The notes under the pieces: model-generated
Seen by the model: the letters and a program-made list of their open reading frames with translations, nothing else
Databases searched by the model: none
Told to the model about the DNA's origin: nothing
Shown: positions 16,924 through 25,703 of the stretch, piece by piece
Layout: each line of letters starts with the position of its first letter
Position numbering within the stretch: position 1 is the stretch's first letter
Program-made: the position numbers and the translations under genes
Assembly (NCBI GenBank): GCA_039636785.1
Contig: CP144169.1
Span: forward strand, 372,001-436,000
From: Micrococcaceae bacterium Sec5.7
Lineage (GTDB): Bacteria; Actinomycetota; Actinomycetes; Actinomycetales; Micrococcaceae
DNA length: 64,000 bases
Direction: 5' to 3'

Positions 16924-17673
16924 CTAGGCGGTTGCGAGTGCTGTGTGCTCGCGCATGTTGTAATTGCCTGTCTCGACCCAGATCGTGTTGTGGATGATCC
17001 GGTCCATGATCGCGTCGGCGTGAACGCCGGAGCCGAGCCGCTGGTGCCAGTCCTTCTGCGAGTACTGGGTGCAGAACACTGTTGACGTCTCCCCGTAGCG
17101 GCGTTCCATCAGTTCCAGCAGCATGGTGCGCATCGATTCCGTGGGCCGATCCAGCAGCCACTCATCGATGACCAGCAGGGTGAATGCCGCATATTTGCGC
17201 AGGAACTTGCCGGATCCGCCAGGGGTGTCTTGGGCGGCGACCCAGGCTTCCTCGAGGTCGGGCATGCGGACGTAATGCGCGCGGATGCGGTGTTCGCATG
17301 CGCGTTTAGCCATCGCGCACCCCAGGTAGGACTTCCCCGACCCGGTGAACCCTTGGAAGACAACGTTCTGCTGCCGGGCCACGAACGAGCAGGTGCCGAG
17401 CTGGCTCAGCAGCGGCCGGTCAAGACCTCGCTCGTCGAGGAGGTCGATGCGGCGCAGGTCAGCGTTCGGGTAGCGCAGCCCCGCCCGCCGGATCAGGCCG
17501 GTGACTTTGGCATGGGTGAACGACGCGTAGGCGTCATCGACGACCAGCCGGAGACGATCTTCGAACGGCAGGCTGATGCTCAGCGTCTCGTCTTGGGTAT
17601 CTATGGCCTCCAGCAGCTCGCCCGCGTTCATCTCCCGCAGCTTGCGTTTGGTTTCCGTGTCCAGGCGGCTCAT
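16924..17673 (-). CDS. istB: IS21-family transposition helper ATPase
   Basis: This 249-residue AAA+ protein works with IstA to select the target. The N-terminal domain ends near residue 95. Walker A is GFTGSGKSYLG and Walker B is LLVIDEWLLD. RYGETSTVFCTQYSQKDWH carries the sensor-1 region and HADAIMDRIIHNT the sensor-2-like region, all typical of IstB. Its start overlaps the istA stop by 4 bases, so it is translationally coupled. Confidence 0.95.
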   Translation of the reverse strand: MSRLDTETKRKLREMNAGELLEAIDTQDETLSISLPFEDRLRLVVDDAYASFTHAKVTGLIRRAGLRYPNADLRRIDLLDERGLDRPLLSQLGTCSFVARQQNVVFQGFTGSGKSYLGCAMAKRACEHRIRAHYVRMPDLEEAWVAAQDTPGGSGKFLRKYAAFTLLVIDEWLLDRPTESMRTMLLELMERRYGETSTVFCTQYSQKDWHQRLGSGVHADAIMDRIIHNTIWVETGNYNMREHTALATA

Positions 17674-19223
17674 CGGGTCCCTCCTGCGTAGTAGGAGCTG
17701 CCGCGCACGTATCCGCCATCTTCGTCATCAGGCTCCTCGACGTGCCCGGTTTTGTCCTGCCCGGTGTCCAGGATCGGCCGCAGGTGGGCGTAACGGGGCG
17801 ATCGTATCGGACCGCGCAGCGCGAGCTGGCATGCGGCTTCCACCCGGGCTGGTGAGAACCTACGAGACAGACGCAGCACCGCCAGGGCCGGGTCGTAGCC
17901 GGCTTCCTCGATGCGGACAGACTCGAAGATCTTCTCGATCACGGTCCCGGTCGCCGGTCCCATCCGTAACGCCCAGGCGTCGATCCGGGCCCGGTCCCAG
18001 GCTTGCCAGCTGTGCCCCTCGGGAAGGTCGGCTTCGTTCGTCCGATACTGGTTCGTCGTCGTCACGGGCAGCAGCAGGTGGCTGGTCAGGCGCTCATCAC
18101 CCCGATAGATCTCGAGCATGGTGTCCGTGACGCGAAGATCAACATGCGCGCCGATGTGGGTGAACGGGACGGAGTAGAAGTTTTTTGACCAGACCACGTG
18201 TCCGTTCCGGCCTACTTTGCGCCCATATGTCCAGGTGCTGATCTCGAAAGTCACCGCCGGCAACGGTTGCAGCAGCGGCTTCTCCTCGGCCGTGAACACG
18301 CTCAGCCGGGAGCCCTCCCGCTTCTGGAACGGCTGTCGGTTGTAGGCATCGATCTGCTCCCGAACCCGGGCCCGCAGCTGCACCAGGCTGGTGAACTGCT
18401 CCTGCCTCAGACCCGCAATCACCCAGGTGGCGACGTGGGAGACAGTGTTTTCTACGCTGGCTTTGTCTTTCGGGTGCCGCACCCGGCCCGGTAGTACCGC
18501 CGCCGAATAATGCGCCGCCATCTCCCGATAAGCGTCGTTGAGGACGACTTCGCCCTCGCGCGGGTGAGAGATCACCCCGGTCTTGAGGTTGTCGGGGACG
18601 AGCCTCGGGACCGTGCCGCCGAAGAATGCGAACATCGCCGCATGCGCGCGCAGCCACGACTCCTGCCGCATATCCAACGTCGCCTCCACGAACGCATACC
18701 TGCTGAACGGCAGGCACGCGACGAACAAATACACCTTCGAGACCTCTCCCGTTGCCGGGTCAACGAGCTGCATCGTCGGCCCGGACCAGTCGACCTCGAC
18801 GCTGCGGCCGGCCTTATGGCCGACCCGAGACGACGCGCCAGTGACGTTGGCGTAATCGCCGTAAAGCCTGCAGAACCGGTCATAACTCATCGCCGCTTGC
18901 CCGGCCCGACTGCACCCGTCGAGATACTCCTGGTGCAGCAGCTTCAACGTCACCCCAACCCTGGCCAGCTCGCGATGCACCTGGACCCAGTCCGGCTGCG
19001 CGAACACGCTCTCCCGCACCCCGCGACCGGGAAACAGCGCCAGATACACCTCGCCCTCAGACTTCTCCGCAACATCGTCCCACCCGAGCCCGAGCTGATC
19101 CGCAGCATCGATCACCGCCTGAACGCTGTGCCTGGACATGCCCTGAGCAAGCGAGATCGCTCTGCCGGACAGGCCCTGGTTATGCAACTGCAAGACGAGC
19201 TTCGCCTTGATCTTCCGTACCAT
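17670..19223 (-). CDS. istA: IS21-family transposase
   Basis: This is a DDE transposase of about 517 residues. An N-terminal HTH region (KAKLVLQLHNQGLSGRAISL) precedes the rve core. The three catalytic acids are visible in SVEVDWSGPTM, RLVPDNLKTGV and KDKASVENTVSH. The C-terminal beta-barrel region contains GRNGHVVWSKNFYSVP. ATG at 19223 is preferred to a GTG at 19244 because GGAAGGAG is well spaced before it. No frameshift is seen. Confidence 0.95.
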   Translation of the reverse strand: MVRKIKAKLVLQLHNQGLSGRAISLAQGMSRHSVQAVIDAADQLGLGWDDVAEKSEGEVYLALFPGRGVRESVFAQPDWVQVHRELARVGVTLKLLHQEYLDGCSRAGQAAMSYDRFCRLYGDYANVTGASSRVGHKAGRSVEVDWSGPTMQLVDPATGEVSKVYLFVACLPFSRYAFVEATLDMRQESWLRAHAAMFAFFGGTVPRLVPDNLKTGVISHPREGEVVLNDAYREMAAHYSAAVLPGRVRHPKDKASVENTVSHVATWVIAGLRQEQFTSLVQLRARVREQIDAYNRQPFQKREGSRLSVFTAEEKPLLQPLPAVTFEISTWTYGRKVGRNGHVVWSKNFYSVPFTHIGAHVDLRVTDTMLEIYRGDERLTSHLLLPVTTTNQYRTNEADLPEGHSWQAWDRARIDAWALRMGPATGTVIEKIFESVRIEEAGYDPALAVLRLSRRFSPARVEAACQLALRGPIRSPRYAHLRPILDTGQDKTGHVEEPDDEDGGYVRGSSYYAGGTR

Positions 19224-19381
19224 TACCGGTACTCCTTCCACCACGTGGCCCTCACGCGGTGGAAGGAGCTTTTCAGGTGGCGCTCAACCACACCAACACT
19301 GGCGCTGACCAGCGCAAATCGTGGGCTCGGACCCCGGCGCTAACCCGCACCACATATGGACCCCTCAAGAGCGAATATTCA

Positions 19382-19544
19382 CTCGTGTACGTGAACGTGT
19401 TCTCCAAACCACCGTCGACCTCCGCCATGACGTTATACGTCATGTTCGACACGGGTTCCTTCAGCTCCGGCGACCATGCGCCCCTGGATAAGGCATCGAC
19501 GACGGCGGAACCCGGCTACCCGCGCTGCCCTCGGCAGGCAGGTG
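19382..19544 (-). pseudogene. 5' part of the IS-split toxin tip
   Basis: Reading leftwards, the frame gives RGAWSPELKEPVSNMTYNVM and EVDGGLENTFTYT, matching AWSPELNKPVANVTYNVVA and VDGGLENTFTYTT of the intact toxin with several substitutions. It runs into the IS at the CTCGTG duplication and continues at 16803. The toxin linker is missing upstream; the preceding immunity remnant ends only a short distance away. Confidence 0.82.
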
Positions 19545-19941
19545 CTACCCGCCGAAAAGCTTCTTCCCAATCTTCGCGAAGAACCCAGGCTCCAACGACG
19601 GATCGATTACCGCCGGCTCCGCCGGTTATTCCAATCCACACTCAGGAACTCAGGATTATAGACAGGAGGAGTCGCCTCGCCCGCACGCAGAACAGCCCAC
19701 ATCCACGCCGGAATGTTATCCACCGTCCGCGGATACGCCAACAGCTGCTGCACCCACGTCCCTGCCTCAGCGGGCTCTCCCCCGGGATACCAACGGCCGT
19801 TGCCCATGCGCGGAAGGTGTTCCTCGAAGTTCTCCTTCTTACTGACCGGAGAACTGGCGTCACCATGCCTGAACTCTATGGTCTGCTCGATATGGCCCGG
19901 TTTCGGGAAATACTCAACAGGTGCAATCACCTGGAGCTTCG
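19545..19941 (-). pseudogene. Chimera of toxin linker and immunity-protein C-terminus
   Basis: The 5' part reads KLQVIAPVEYFPKPGHIEQT and SPVSKK, which is the start of the toxin cassette. It then passes into FEEHLPRMGNGRWYPGG and AYPRTVDNIPAWMWAVLRAG, which aligns with the middle of the immunity proteins. The end (DPSLEPGFFAKIGKKLFGG and stop at 19545) is in a shifted frame near 19605. A deletion has therefore removed the nuclease tip and the immunity N-terminus. Confidence 0.82.
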
Positions 19942-20006
19942 GGTCCGCCGCCCCGTAAATGACAGGACGACGACGGCGGCACCCGGTACCCTGCACCCTG
20001 CCGCGC
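19942..20006. repeat. 65-bp cassette spacer (also at 21465-21529)
   Basis: This 65-base stretch, beginning GGTCCGCCGCCCCGTAAATG, is essentially identical to 21465-21529. Each copy separates the end of an immunity gene from the start of the next toxin cassette. The repeat period is about 1.52 kb and marks a tandem duplication of the toxin-tip/immunity unit. Confidence 0.85.
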
Positions 20007-20657
20007 TCAGCTCCCGAACAGCTTCCTGCCGATCTTCGAAAAGAACCCGGGCTCCTTCGACGGATCAATAACCATGTCATCCACCGAAAAATCGGTGCCG
20101 TCTTCCGTAACCGGCAGGCGCCTGTTTTTCCAATCCACCGTCCTCAATACAGGGTTATAGACAGGCGGCATCACCCCCTCAGCCCGGAACACCTCCCACA
20201 TCCACGCCGGAATGTTATCCACGGTCCGGGGGAAAGCCACCAACTCACCATGCAAGTCACCTGCCGTCGCAGGACTCGACGCCCAATCCGGTTTCCCGCT
20301 CTCGTCCAACGGGAAAATCTCCTCATCGAACACCTCAAGCCGGCCATCAGCAGCGGGGAACACATGAAACCGGTACGTCACCCACGTCCCAGCCCCGACA
20401 ACATACAAATGCCGCCTGAGTTCCAGCACCCAGGCATCCATCGCCTCATGAGAGAAATCCAAGAAGCCATTGCGATACCCCCACACGCCATTGCGCAGAA
20501 TGTCCTCGCTGCGCTGACCCATCACCTGCCGCGGAACACTGGTACTGACAACTTCATCCGCACCGTAACCAAGACCGCCCTCCGCGAAGGCCTCCTGCTG
20601 CAGACGAACCAGCCCGGCCCTGATGAACGGATCATCAACCGTGGCACTCGCACGCAT
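20007..20657 (-). CDS. Probable immunity protein 2 for the ESX nuclease toxin
   Basis: This is a 216-residue soluble protein and a close paralogue of the product of 21530-22180. Most of it is identical, but two patches differ: residues about 42-63 (PRQVMGQRSEDILRNGVWGY against ARQGMAQRRVRILRDGAWGG) and residues about 126-140. Shared features are WVLELRRHLYVVGAG, FPRTVDNIPAWMWEVFRAEG and the tail EPGFFSKIGRKLFGS. It begins 5 bases after the stop of a toxin-tip cassette, which is the basis for the immunity call. I do not recognise a named immunity family. Confidence 0.72.
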   Translation of the reverse strand: MRASATVDDPFIRAGLVRLQQEAFAEGGLGYGADEVVSTSVPRQVMGQRSEDILRNGVWGYRNGFLDFSHEAMDAWVLELRRHLYVVGAGTWVTYRFHVFPAADGRLEVFDEEIFPLDESGKPDWASSPATAGDLHGELVAFPRTVDNIPAWMWEVFRAEGVMPPVYNPVLRTVDWKNRRLPVTEDGTDFSVDDMVIDPSKEPGFFSKIGRKLFGS

Positions 20658-20662
20658 GCCCT

Positions 20663-21464
20663 CTAACCTTCCATCGGCAAGTTACGGAACGGCACGGCAC
20701 GCACCTTTTGTCCGTCAAACCAATACACAAGCTTAAAACTGTCCGGCAGCCCGGGCTTCGCCCCGAACGGCGTGTCCATCGACCAGTTCAAATCCACCGG
20801 CCGCCCCGCTTCCAACCGCCTCTTCACCTCGTCCATGATTTTCGCTTCTTCTTTGTAGAAAGCCGCCCCGTCACCATTCGGCGCCCCCGCACCACGGTTC
20901 TGGAACTGGTGCTGCGCAAACAAACCGATCCGCTCCCCGGGAGCCCCCAGGAACGACGGCGCCGAATGCCCGCCCTCATACCCCAGACCACCCACACGCT
21001 TCCCCGCCAGCAGCTGCTGCCACGCATTCCGGTTCATATCCCCCGCCAGGGTCGACGTGACCCTCCCCGACACGCCCTGGGCGTGCCCGGAAGCATCCGT
21101 CGTGTACGTGAAAGTGTTCTCCAAACCGCCGTCGACCTTCGCCACCACGTTATACGTCACATTCGCCACCGGCTTATTCAACTCCGGCGACCACGCACCC
21201 CGGCAAACGTGTCCACCCGGACCACCTTGCCCGCGGCATCCGTATAGTACTTCTCGATCGAATCCACAGCGGACCCGGTCACCTGATGCATCTTGGTCCG
21301 GTGCTCGATCACATACTCGGTGTTCGGCTTCAACCCCCCACGGTCAGCGAAGTGATCCCTCTTACTGACCGGAGAACTGGCGTCACCATGCCTGAACACT
21401 ATGGTCTGCTCAACATGGCCCGGCCTCGGGAAATACTCAACAGGTGCAATCACCTGGAGCTTCG
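20663..21464 (-). pseudogene. Orphan toxin-tip cassette 2 (no start, 7-bp deletion)
   Basis: It matches the toxin's last 270 residues from KLQVIAPVEYFPRPG onward. Compared with the intact gene, 7 bases are missing near 21199, which shifts the frame between SIEKYYTDAAGKVVRVDTF and LNKPVANVTYNVVAKVDG. From 21181 the nuclease tip is open to its stop and keeps YEGGHSAPSFLGAPGERIG. Its final 40 residues differ from the intact toxin (KLVYWFDGQKVRAVPFRNLP). It lacks the secretion N-terminus and is probably a silent recombination donor. Confidence 0.82.
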
Positions 21465-21529
21465 GGTCCGCCGCCCCGTAAATGACAGGACGACGACGGC
21501 GGCACCCGGTACCCTGCACCCTGCCGCGC

Positions 21530-22180
21530 TCAGCTCCCGAACAGCTTCCTGCCGATCTTCGAAAAGAACCCAGGCTCCTTCGACGGATCAATAACCATGT
21601 CATCCACCGAAAAATCGGTGCCGTCTTCCGTAACCGGCAGGCGCCTGTTTTTCCAATCCACCGTCCTCAATACAGGGTTATAGACAGGCGGCATCACCCC
21701 CTCAGCCCGGAACACCTCCCACATCCACGCCGGAATGTTATCCACGGTCCGGGGGAAAGCCACCAACTCCGCATGCAAGTCACCGGCCCCCGCCGGACTA
21801 GAGTTCCATACCCGTTTTCCATTCTGGTCCAGCGGGAAAATCTCCTCATCGAACACCTCAAGCCGGCCATCAGCAGCGGGGAACACATGAAACCGGTACG
21901 TCACCCACGTCCCAGCCCCGACCACATACAAATGCCGCCTGAGCTCCAGCACCCAGGCATCCATCGCCTCATGAGAGAAATCCAAGTGAAAGTCCCGCCC
22001 ACCCCACGCCCCGTCACGCAGAATCCTAACGCGACGCTGAGCCATCCCCTGCCGCGCAACACTGGTACTGACAACTTCATCCGCACCGTAACCAAGACCG
22101 CCCTCCGCAAAGACCTCCTGCTGAAGACGAACCAGCCCGGCCCTGATGAACGGATCGTCAACCGTGGCACTCGCACGCAT
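21530..22180 (-). CDS. Probable immunity protein 1 for the ESX nuclease toxin
   Basis: This 216-residue protein begins 5 bases after the stop of the full-length toxin and uses a GAGG purine stretch in the toxin's last codons as RBS, so the two are made together. It has no signal peptide or membrane segment, so it should act in the cytosol, as expected for a nuclease antidote. Conserved blocks are DFSHEAMDAWVLELRRHLYV and AFPRTVDNIPAWMWEVF. The immunity role is inferred from gene order and from its co-duplication with toxin tips. Confidence 0.75.
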   Translation of the reverse strand: MRASATVDDPFIRAGLVRLQQEVFAEGGLGYGADEVVSTSVARQGMAQRRVRILRDGAWGGRDFHLDFSHEAMDAWVLELRRHLYVVGAGTWVTYRFHVFPAADGRLEVFDEEIFPLDQNGKRVWNSSPAGAGDLHAELVAFPRTVDNIPAWMWEVFRAEGVMPPVYNPVLRTVDWKNRRLPVTEDGTDFSVDDMVIDPSKEPGFFSKIGRKLFGS

Positions 22181-22185
22181 ACTCT

Positions 22186-24546
22186 CTAACCTCGTTTCAT
22201 CGGCACGTTACTGAACGGCACGTCAACGAAGTCGTCTCCGTCAAAGGCATACGACAGCTTAAAACTCTCCGGCAACCCGGGCTTCGCCCCGGACGGCGTG
22301 TCCATCGACCAGTTCAAATCCACCGGCCGCCCCGCCTCCAAACGCCTCTTCACCTCGTCCATGATTTTCGCTTCTTCTTTGTAGAAAGCCGCGCCATCAC
22401 TGACATTCGGCGCCCCCGCGCCGCGGTTCTGGAACTGATGCTGCGCAAACAAACCGATCCGCTCCCCGGGAGCCCCCAGAAACGACGGCGCCGAATGCCC
22501 GCCCTCATACCCCAGACCACCCACACGCTTCCCAGCCAGCAACTGCTGCCACGCATTCCGGTTCATATCCCCCGCCAGGGTCGACGTGACCCTCCCCGAC
22601 ACGCCCTGGGCGTGCCCGGAAGCATCCGTCGTGTACGTGAAAGTGTTCTCCAAACCGCCGTCGACCTTCGCCACCACGTTATACGTCACATTCGCCACCG
22701 GCTTATTCAACTCCGGCGACCACGCACCACGCACACCGGCAAACGTGTCCACCCGGACCACCTTGCCCGCGGCATCCGTATAGTACTTCTCGATCGAATC
22801 CACAGCGGACCCGGTCACCTGATGCATCTTGGTCCGGTGCTCGATCACATACTCAGTGTTCGGCTTCAACCCCCCACGGTCAGCGAAGTGATCCCTCTTA
22901 CTGACCGGAAAATTAGCTTCACCATGCCTGAACACTATGGTCTGCTCGATATGGCCAGGTTTCGGGAAATACTCAACAGGTGCAATCATCTGGAGCTTCG
23001 CAGCCACCGGCACGTGGTCCGTCCGGACTTTAGCGGCGGCAGAGTCCAAACCATCCGCCATCCTGCCCATTGATCCATGCCCAAGACCCACTGCACCGCC
23101 AGGGGAAACGGCAACCCTCGGAAACGCCTGGTCAGTGGCCCGCAGCAGCGTAGAGGCGCCCTCCAGCGGGCGAACAACCGCATGCTCCCAAACAGCCCCC
23201 GGCGCTTTCGATACCGCCATCCAGGAATTGACCTTAAAGCCGGTCAAAGCATCAAGAGCCTTGGCCGTCGTCTGGGGCATGACAATGTCGGAGACCTTCA
23301 AAACCAAAGAACCCGGCTTGGATAAGACCGTCCCCGTTTTGTAAAGCCCCTGGGCAGAACTGCCCAACAGGCCTGAAACTTTCCCCAGCCGGGCACTGTC
23401 CATCGTGGCGATACTCAGCTTCTCAGCCGTGAGACCCGCCTTGCTCGCCAGGGAACCAGCCTTCACACCGGCCCCGGCACCCCCGGTGAAGACGGTAGAG
23501 ACAACATTGAACGAGGCAGCACCAACGGCCCAGTTCGGGTTGGTGCCAGCCTCATCCATGTGAATAAATGCCGGCCCCATGGCACCGAAGGTATCCAGTG
23601 CCTGCTGAATCTGGGGCTTGTCGTTCTCCCATTGGTTGTTGACCCCGCTCAAAGCCCAGGTAAACGGCACGGTCGCGAGCATCCCGGCGGCCCCGACCAA
23701 GGTGTTGACACCGCCCCAGGCCTGGTCGCGCTTTGTGGCGTTAGAGGTCCCGGTCAGCGACCAGAGCCCGTCCACGAGTTCAACCGCCCCCGCCCCGAAC
23801 CCCTGCAGTGTCCCCAAGAAGCCGTTGGGACGGTAGGGAACGGTCTGGGTGCCCCAGGGCTGCTGCTCACCGCCATGGTCGAGACCCATGAATGTGCCGG
23901 CATCCCACATCCAGTCATCCACCCAGTTCCCGGAACTTCTGTCTGTCTGCGGGGCTGTCTCGGATGTGTGGGCATGCCCGCCCGAGACCCTGGCCAAAGC
24001 CGCCGCGCACGTGTTCTGCGCTGTGTGATAGTCGTTTTCGATGGCCTGGACGTCGGAGGCAAGCGCGTTGCGGCGCCCTGTCAGATCAGCATCACCACTC
24101 CAATGTTGCTGTTCATGGCTGATTACCTGTTCGCCCCTGACCATGATGATTTTCTCCACCGAGGTGGGGAACGCGTCAATGTCCGCGTCCAAAACATGAA
24201 CCTGCCGGCCGTAGGCCTCCAGACGCTGCTTCAGGTCGCGGCACGACACCGAAAACGCGGTCAGCGCCGCCGATGTCGATGACGCATCACGTGATACACG
24301 CTCAACTGTGGGGGTCACCTTCCCAAACGCGGCGAGCACGGCAGACGCTTCCTCAGAGGAATACGAGGAGCCCAATCCTGCCCACAACTGCGCGGACCTC
24401 GCCATCCCCGCCTGAAAATCGGCAGAATGCGAGGTCAAGTCCCGGGCCGCAACATCCAAGGAATCCACGTCAGGCAGCCGGAAACCACCGCTGGGGTCCA
24501 GGCCGGAGGAACCGACCGCAACGCAGACCTCGGGAAGCAATGCCAT
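22186..24546 (-). CDS. ESX-secreted polymorphic toxin with C-terminal DNA/RNA non-specific endonuclease-like domain
   Basis: This is a 786-residue protein. Residues 1-190 are helical like WXG100/LXG-type export domains, with LWAGLGSSYSSEEAS giving WxG and a following YxxxE. The middle (about 240-480) is glycine- and alanine-rich with hydrophobic stretches (TLVGAAGMLATVPFTWALSG; AGAGVKAGSLASKAG). A linker starts at about residue 515 (KLQMIAPVEYF). The tip (about 575-786) has LNKPVANVTYNVVAKVDGG, TYTTDASGHAQGVSGRVTS, RNAWQQLLAGKRVGGLGYEG and GGHSAPSFLGAPGERIGLFA. This resembles the Endonuclea_NS_2 type, with His in GGHS as the likely catalytic base. It lies in one leftward operon with Esx-like genes and ends 5 bases before an immunity gene. 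Activity is inferred. Confidence 0.85.
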   Translation of the reverse strand: MALLPEVCVAVGSSGLDPSGGFRLPDVDSLDVAARDLTSHSADFQAGMARSAQLWAGLGSSYSSEEASAVLAAFGKVTPTVERVSRDASSTSAALTAFSVSCRDLKQRLEAYGRQVHVLDADIDAFPTSVEKIIMVRGEQVISHEQQHWSGDADLTGRRNALASDVQAIENDYHTAQNTCAAALARVSGGHAHTSETAPQTDRSSGNWVDDWMWDAGTFMGLDHGGEQQPWGTQTVPYRPNGFLGTLQGFGAGAVELVDGLWSLTGTSNATKRDQAWGGVNTLVGAAGMLATVPFTWALSGVNNQWENDKPQIQQALDTFGAMGPAFIHMDEAGTNPNWAVGAASFNVVSTVFTGGAGAGVKAGSLASKAGLTAEKLSIATMDSARLGKVSGLLGSSAQGLYKTGTVLSKPGSLVLKVSDIVMPQTTAKALDALTGFKVNSWMAVSKAPGAVWEHAVVRPLEGASTLLRATDQAFPRVAVSPGGAVGLGHGSMGRMADGLDSAAAKVRTDHVPVAAKLQMIAPVEYFPKPGHIEQTIVFRHGEANFPVSKRDHFADRGGLKPNTEYVIEHRTKMHQVTGSAVDSIEKYYTDAAGKVVRVDTFAGVRGAWSPELNKPVANVTYNVVAKVDGGLENTFTYTTDASGHAQGVSGRVTSTLAGDMNRNAWQQLLAGKRVGGLGYEGGHSAPSFLGAPGERIGLFAQHQFQNRGAGAPNVSDGAAFYKEEAKIMDEVKRRLEAGRPVDLNWSMDTPSGAKPGLPESFKLSYAFDGDDFVDVPFSNVPMKRG

Positions 24547-24608
24547 ACCAGTTTCCAGTCCTTCACATAATGGGGGCCACGGTAAGCGGTTCTACTGCGG
24601 TACAGGCT

Positions 24609-24971
24609 CTACTGCGGAACGGGCCCGCGGGCAGTCCCGGCCGCAGGCGCCTCGGCGGCCGCCGCGCTCTGCTGGGCGTGTGCTGCCATGGCAAGATCCC
24701 CCTGCGCGTAAAAACTGACGGCCTGCACCGTAGAGGTAATGATCGTCCCGGACCTGTGCACCGCGTCATTGGTCCCCGTCGTAATGCCAAGGGTCAGCAC
24801 ATCGTTGAGTGCCGTCAGAACCACCGGAGCCTCCCCCGGAATCGAAGACGCCGCCAACTCCAGAGCCGCAGCCATCCCCGCCAATGCCGGGCCAACACTT
24901 TCCACCTGCGCCGCAGTAGCCTTGATGGTCGCCGCAGCCGCATCGACGTCGATATTCCACGCACCCGCCAT
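24609..24971 (-). CDS. Small helical ESX-associated protein (DUF6507-like)
   Basis: This is a 120-residue, alanine-rich, all-helical protein starting MAGAWNIDVDAAAATIKATA. The W-x-I-D start and length resemble DUF6507 proteins found beside actinobacterial ESX loci; I am only moderately sure of that family. It lies 12 bases after an Esx-like gene and 63 bases before the toxin gene on the same strand. A role as a chaperone or co-secreted partner of the toxin is plausible but inferred. Confidence 0.68.
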   Translation of the reverse strand: MAGAWNIDVDAAAATIKATAAQVESVGPALAGMAAALELAASSIPGEAPVVLTALNDVLTLGITTGTNDAVHRSGTIITSTVQAVSFYAQGDLAMAAHAQQSAAAAEAPAAGTARGPVPQ

Positions 24972-24982
24972 AACTGCCCCCG

Positions 24983-25288
24983 TTACCCGATGCCCTGCAC
25001 GGCGTTCCTGGCCGAGCTGATAGCCGTTGACGCGGTCTCGTCATTCAGGCCAAGAGTGCTCTTCACGAGCGCCACAATGGCCTTTGTTTCATTGGCGGCC
25101 GCGTTCCAGCGGGACTCCACCGCCTGGTACTCGGAATCAACCCCGTCCGCCCTGAAGTCAGCCATAGCCTGGCCCACATCAGCCTGCCGCTGACCGATCA
25201 ACGACTCCAGCTGCGCTGCCAGCGCCTGAATGTCGCCCTGCACCTGGGCAGAAACGTTGGTATCAAAAGCGATTCTGTTAGCTGTCAT
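24983..25288 (-). CDS. WXG100-family protein (variant WNA motif)
   Basis: This 101-residue helical-hairpin protein begins MTANRIAFDTNVSAQVQGDI. The turn is ESRWNAAANETKA, so the usual W-x-G is W-N-A. YQAVE upstream of it is a possible YxxxE element. Length, helical pattern and position upstream of an ESX toxin support assignment to the ESAT-6-like superfamily. ATG at 25288 is chosen over earlier in-frame codons because the upstream residues look non-coding. Confidence 0.78.
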   Translation of the reverse strand: MTANRIAFDTNVSAQVQGDIQALAAQLESLIGQRQADVGQAMADFRADGVDSEYQAVESRWNAAANETKAIVALVKSTLGLNDETASTAISSARNAVQGIG

Positions 25289-25364
25289 GATTTTGCGGAG
25301 CCAGCCAAGGCCCCCACTCCATTTCCGTAGATTGAACACAGACCTGCGAGACGGAAAACGCCCG

Positions 25365-25703
25365 TCAGGCGCGGCCCTGGAAACGGGCGCCGTCGAAATC
25401 AGCGGACCCTTCACCCCGGCGGGCGTTATCACCCGCGGCGAGATCGCCCTGCTGGAACGCGGCGTTCATGCCACCCTGCCCCTGCACAATGCCCGCCAGC
25501 GCCGTATTCAGCTCAGACGCCACAAGATCCGAACGGTTCTTGAAATTATCAAACGCCGCCTTGCCCGCGCCGCTGAAGCGGCCCTCCAGCGGAGTCACCG
25601 CCTCAACAAAACGGCGAACGAGTGAGCCAAGGTCCTGGTTCGCTGAGTCGGTCTGCCTGTTCAGGTTTCCGACGGTCTCTGCGCCCATGTCGAAGATAGC
25701 CAT
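25365..25703 (-). CDS. WXG100-family protein (variant FSG motif)
   Basis: This 112-residue protein begins MAIFDMGAETVGNLNRQTDS. The helix-turn-helix has EGRFSGAGKAAFDNF, where Phe replaces the Trp of WxG. The C-terminal tail is glycine-rich (RRGEGSADFDGARFQGRA). It is the first gene of the leftward operon and probably pairs with the neighbouring Esx-like protein or the toxin N-terminus for export. A 41-bp remnant of its 3' end lies at 16431-16471. Confidence 0.78.
   Translation of the reverse strand: MAIFDMGAETVGNLNRQTDSANQDLGSLVRRFVEAVTPLEGRFSGAGKAAFDNFKNRSDLVASELNTALAGIVQGQGGMNAAFQQGDLAAGDNARRGEGSADFDGARFQGRA

Larger units (their letters stand above)
16810..19381 (-). mobile_element. IS21-family insertion sequence (2,572 bp), apparently intact
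   Basis: The ends TGAGTATTTGAAGCTTTGAG (left) and TGAATATTCGCTCTTGAG (right, inverted) are related, and a second inner pair, GTGCGGTTCAGCGCCGGGG and GTGCGGGTTAGCGCCGGGG, follows about 35 bases in. These are imperfect inverted repeats of about 55 bp. The 6-base target duplication CTCGTG is at 16804-16809 and 19382-19387. The element carries overlapping istA and istB, as expected for IS21. It sits inside a toxin-tip copy, and joining the flanks restores the toxin sequence. Confidence 0.92.

Noticed and set aside
20663..21181. A free-standing 172-residue secreted nuclease
   Set aside because: The only start is a TTG without RBS inside a frame broken by a 7-bp deletion; it lacks the ESX N-terminus. 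It is treated as an orphan cassette.
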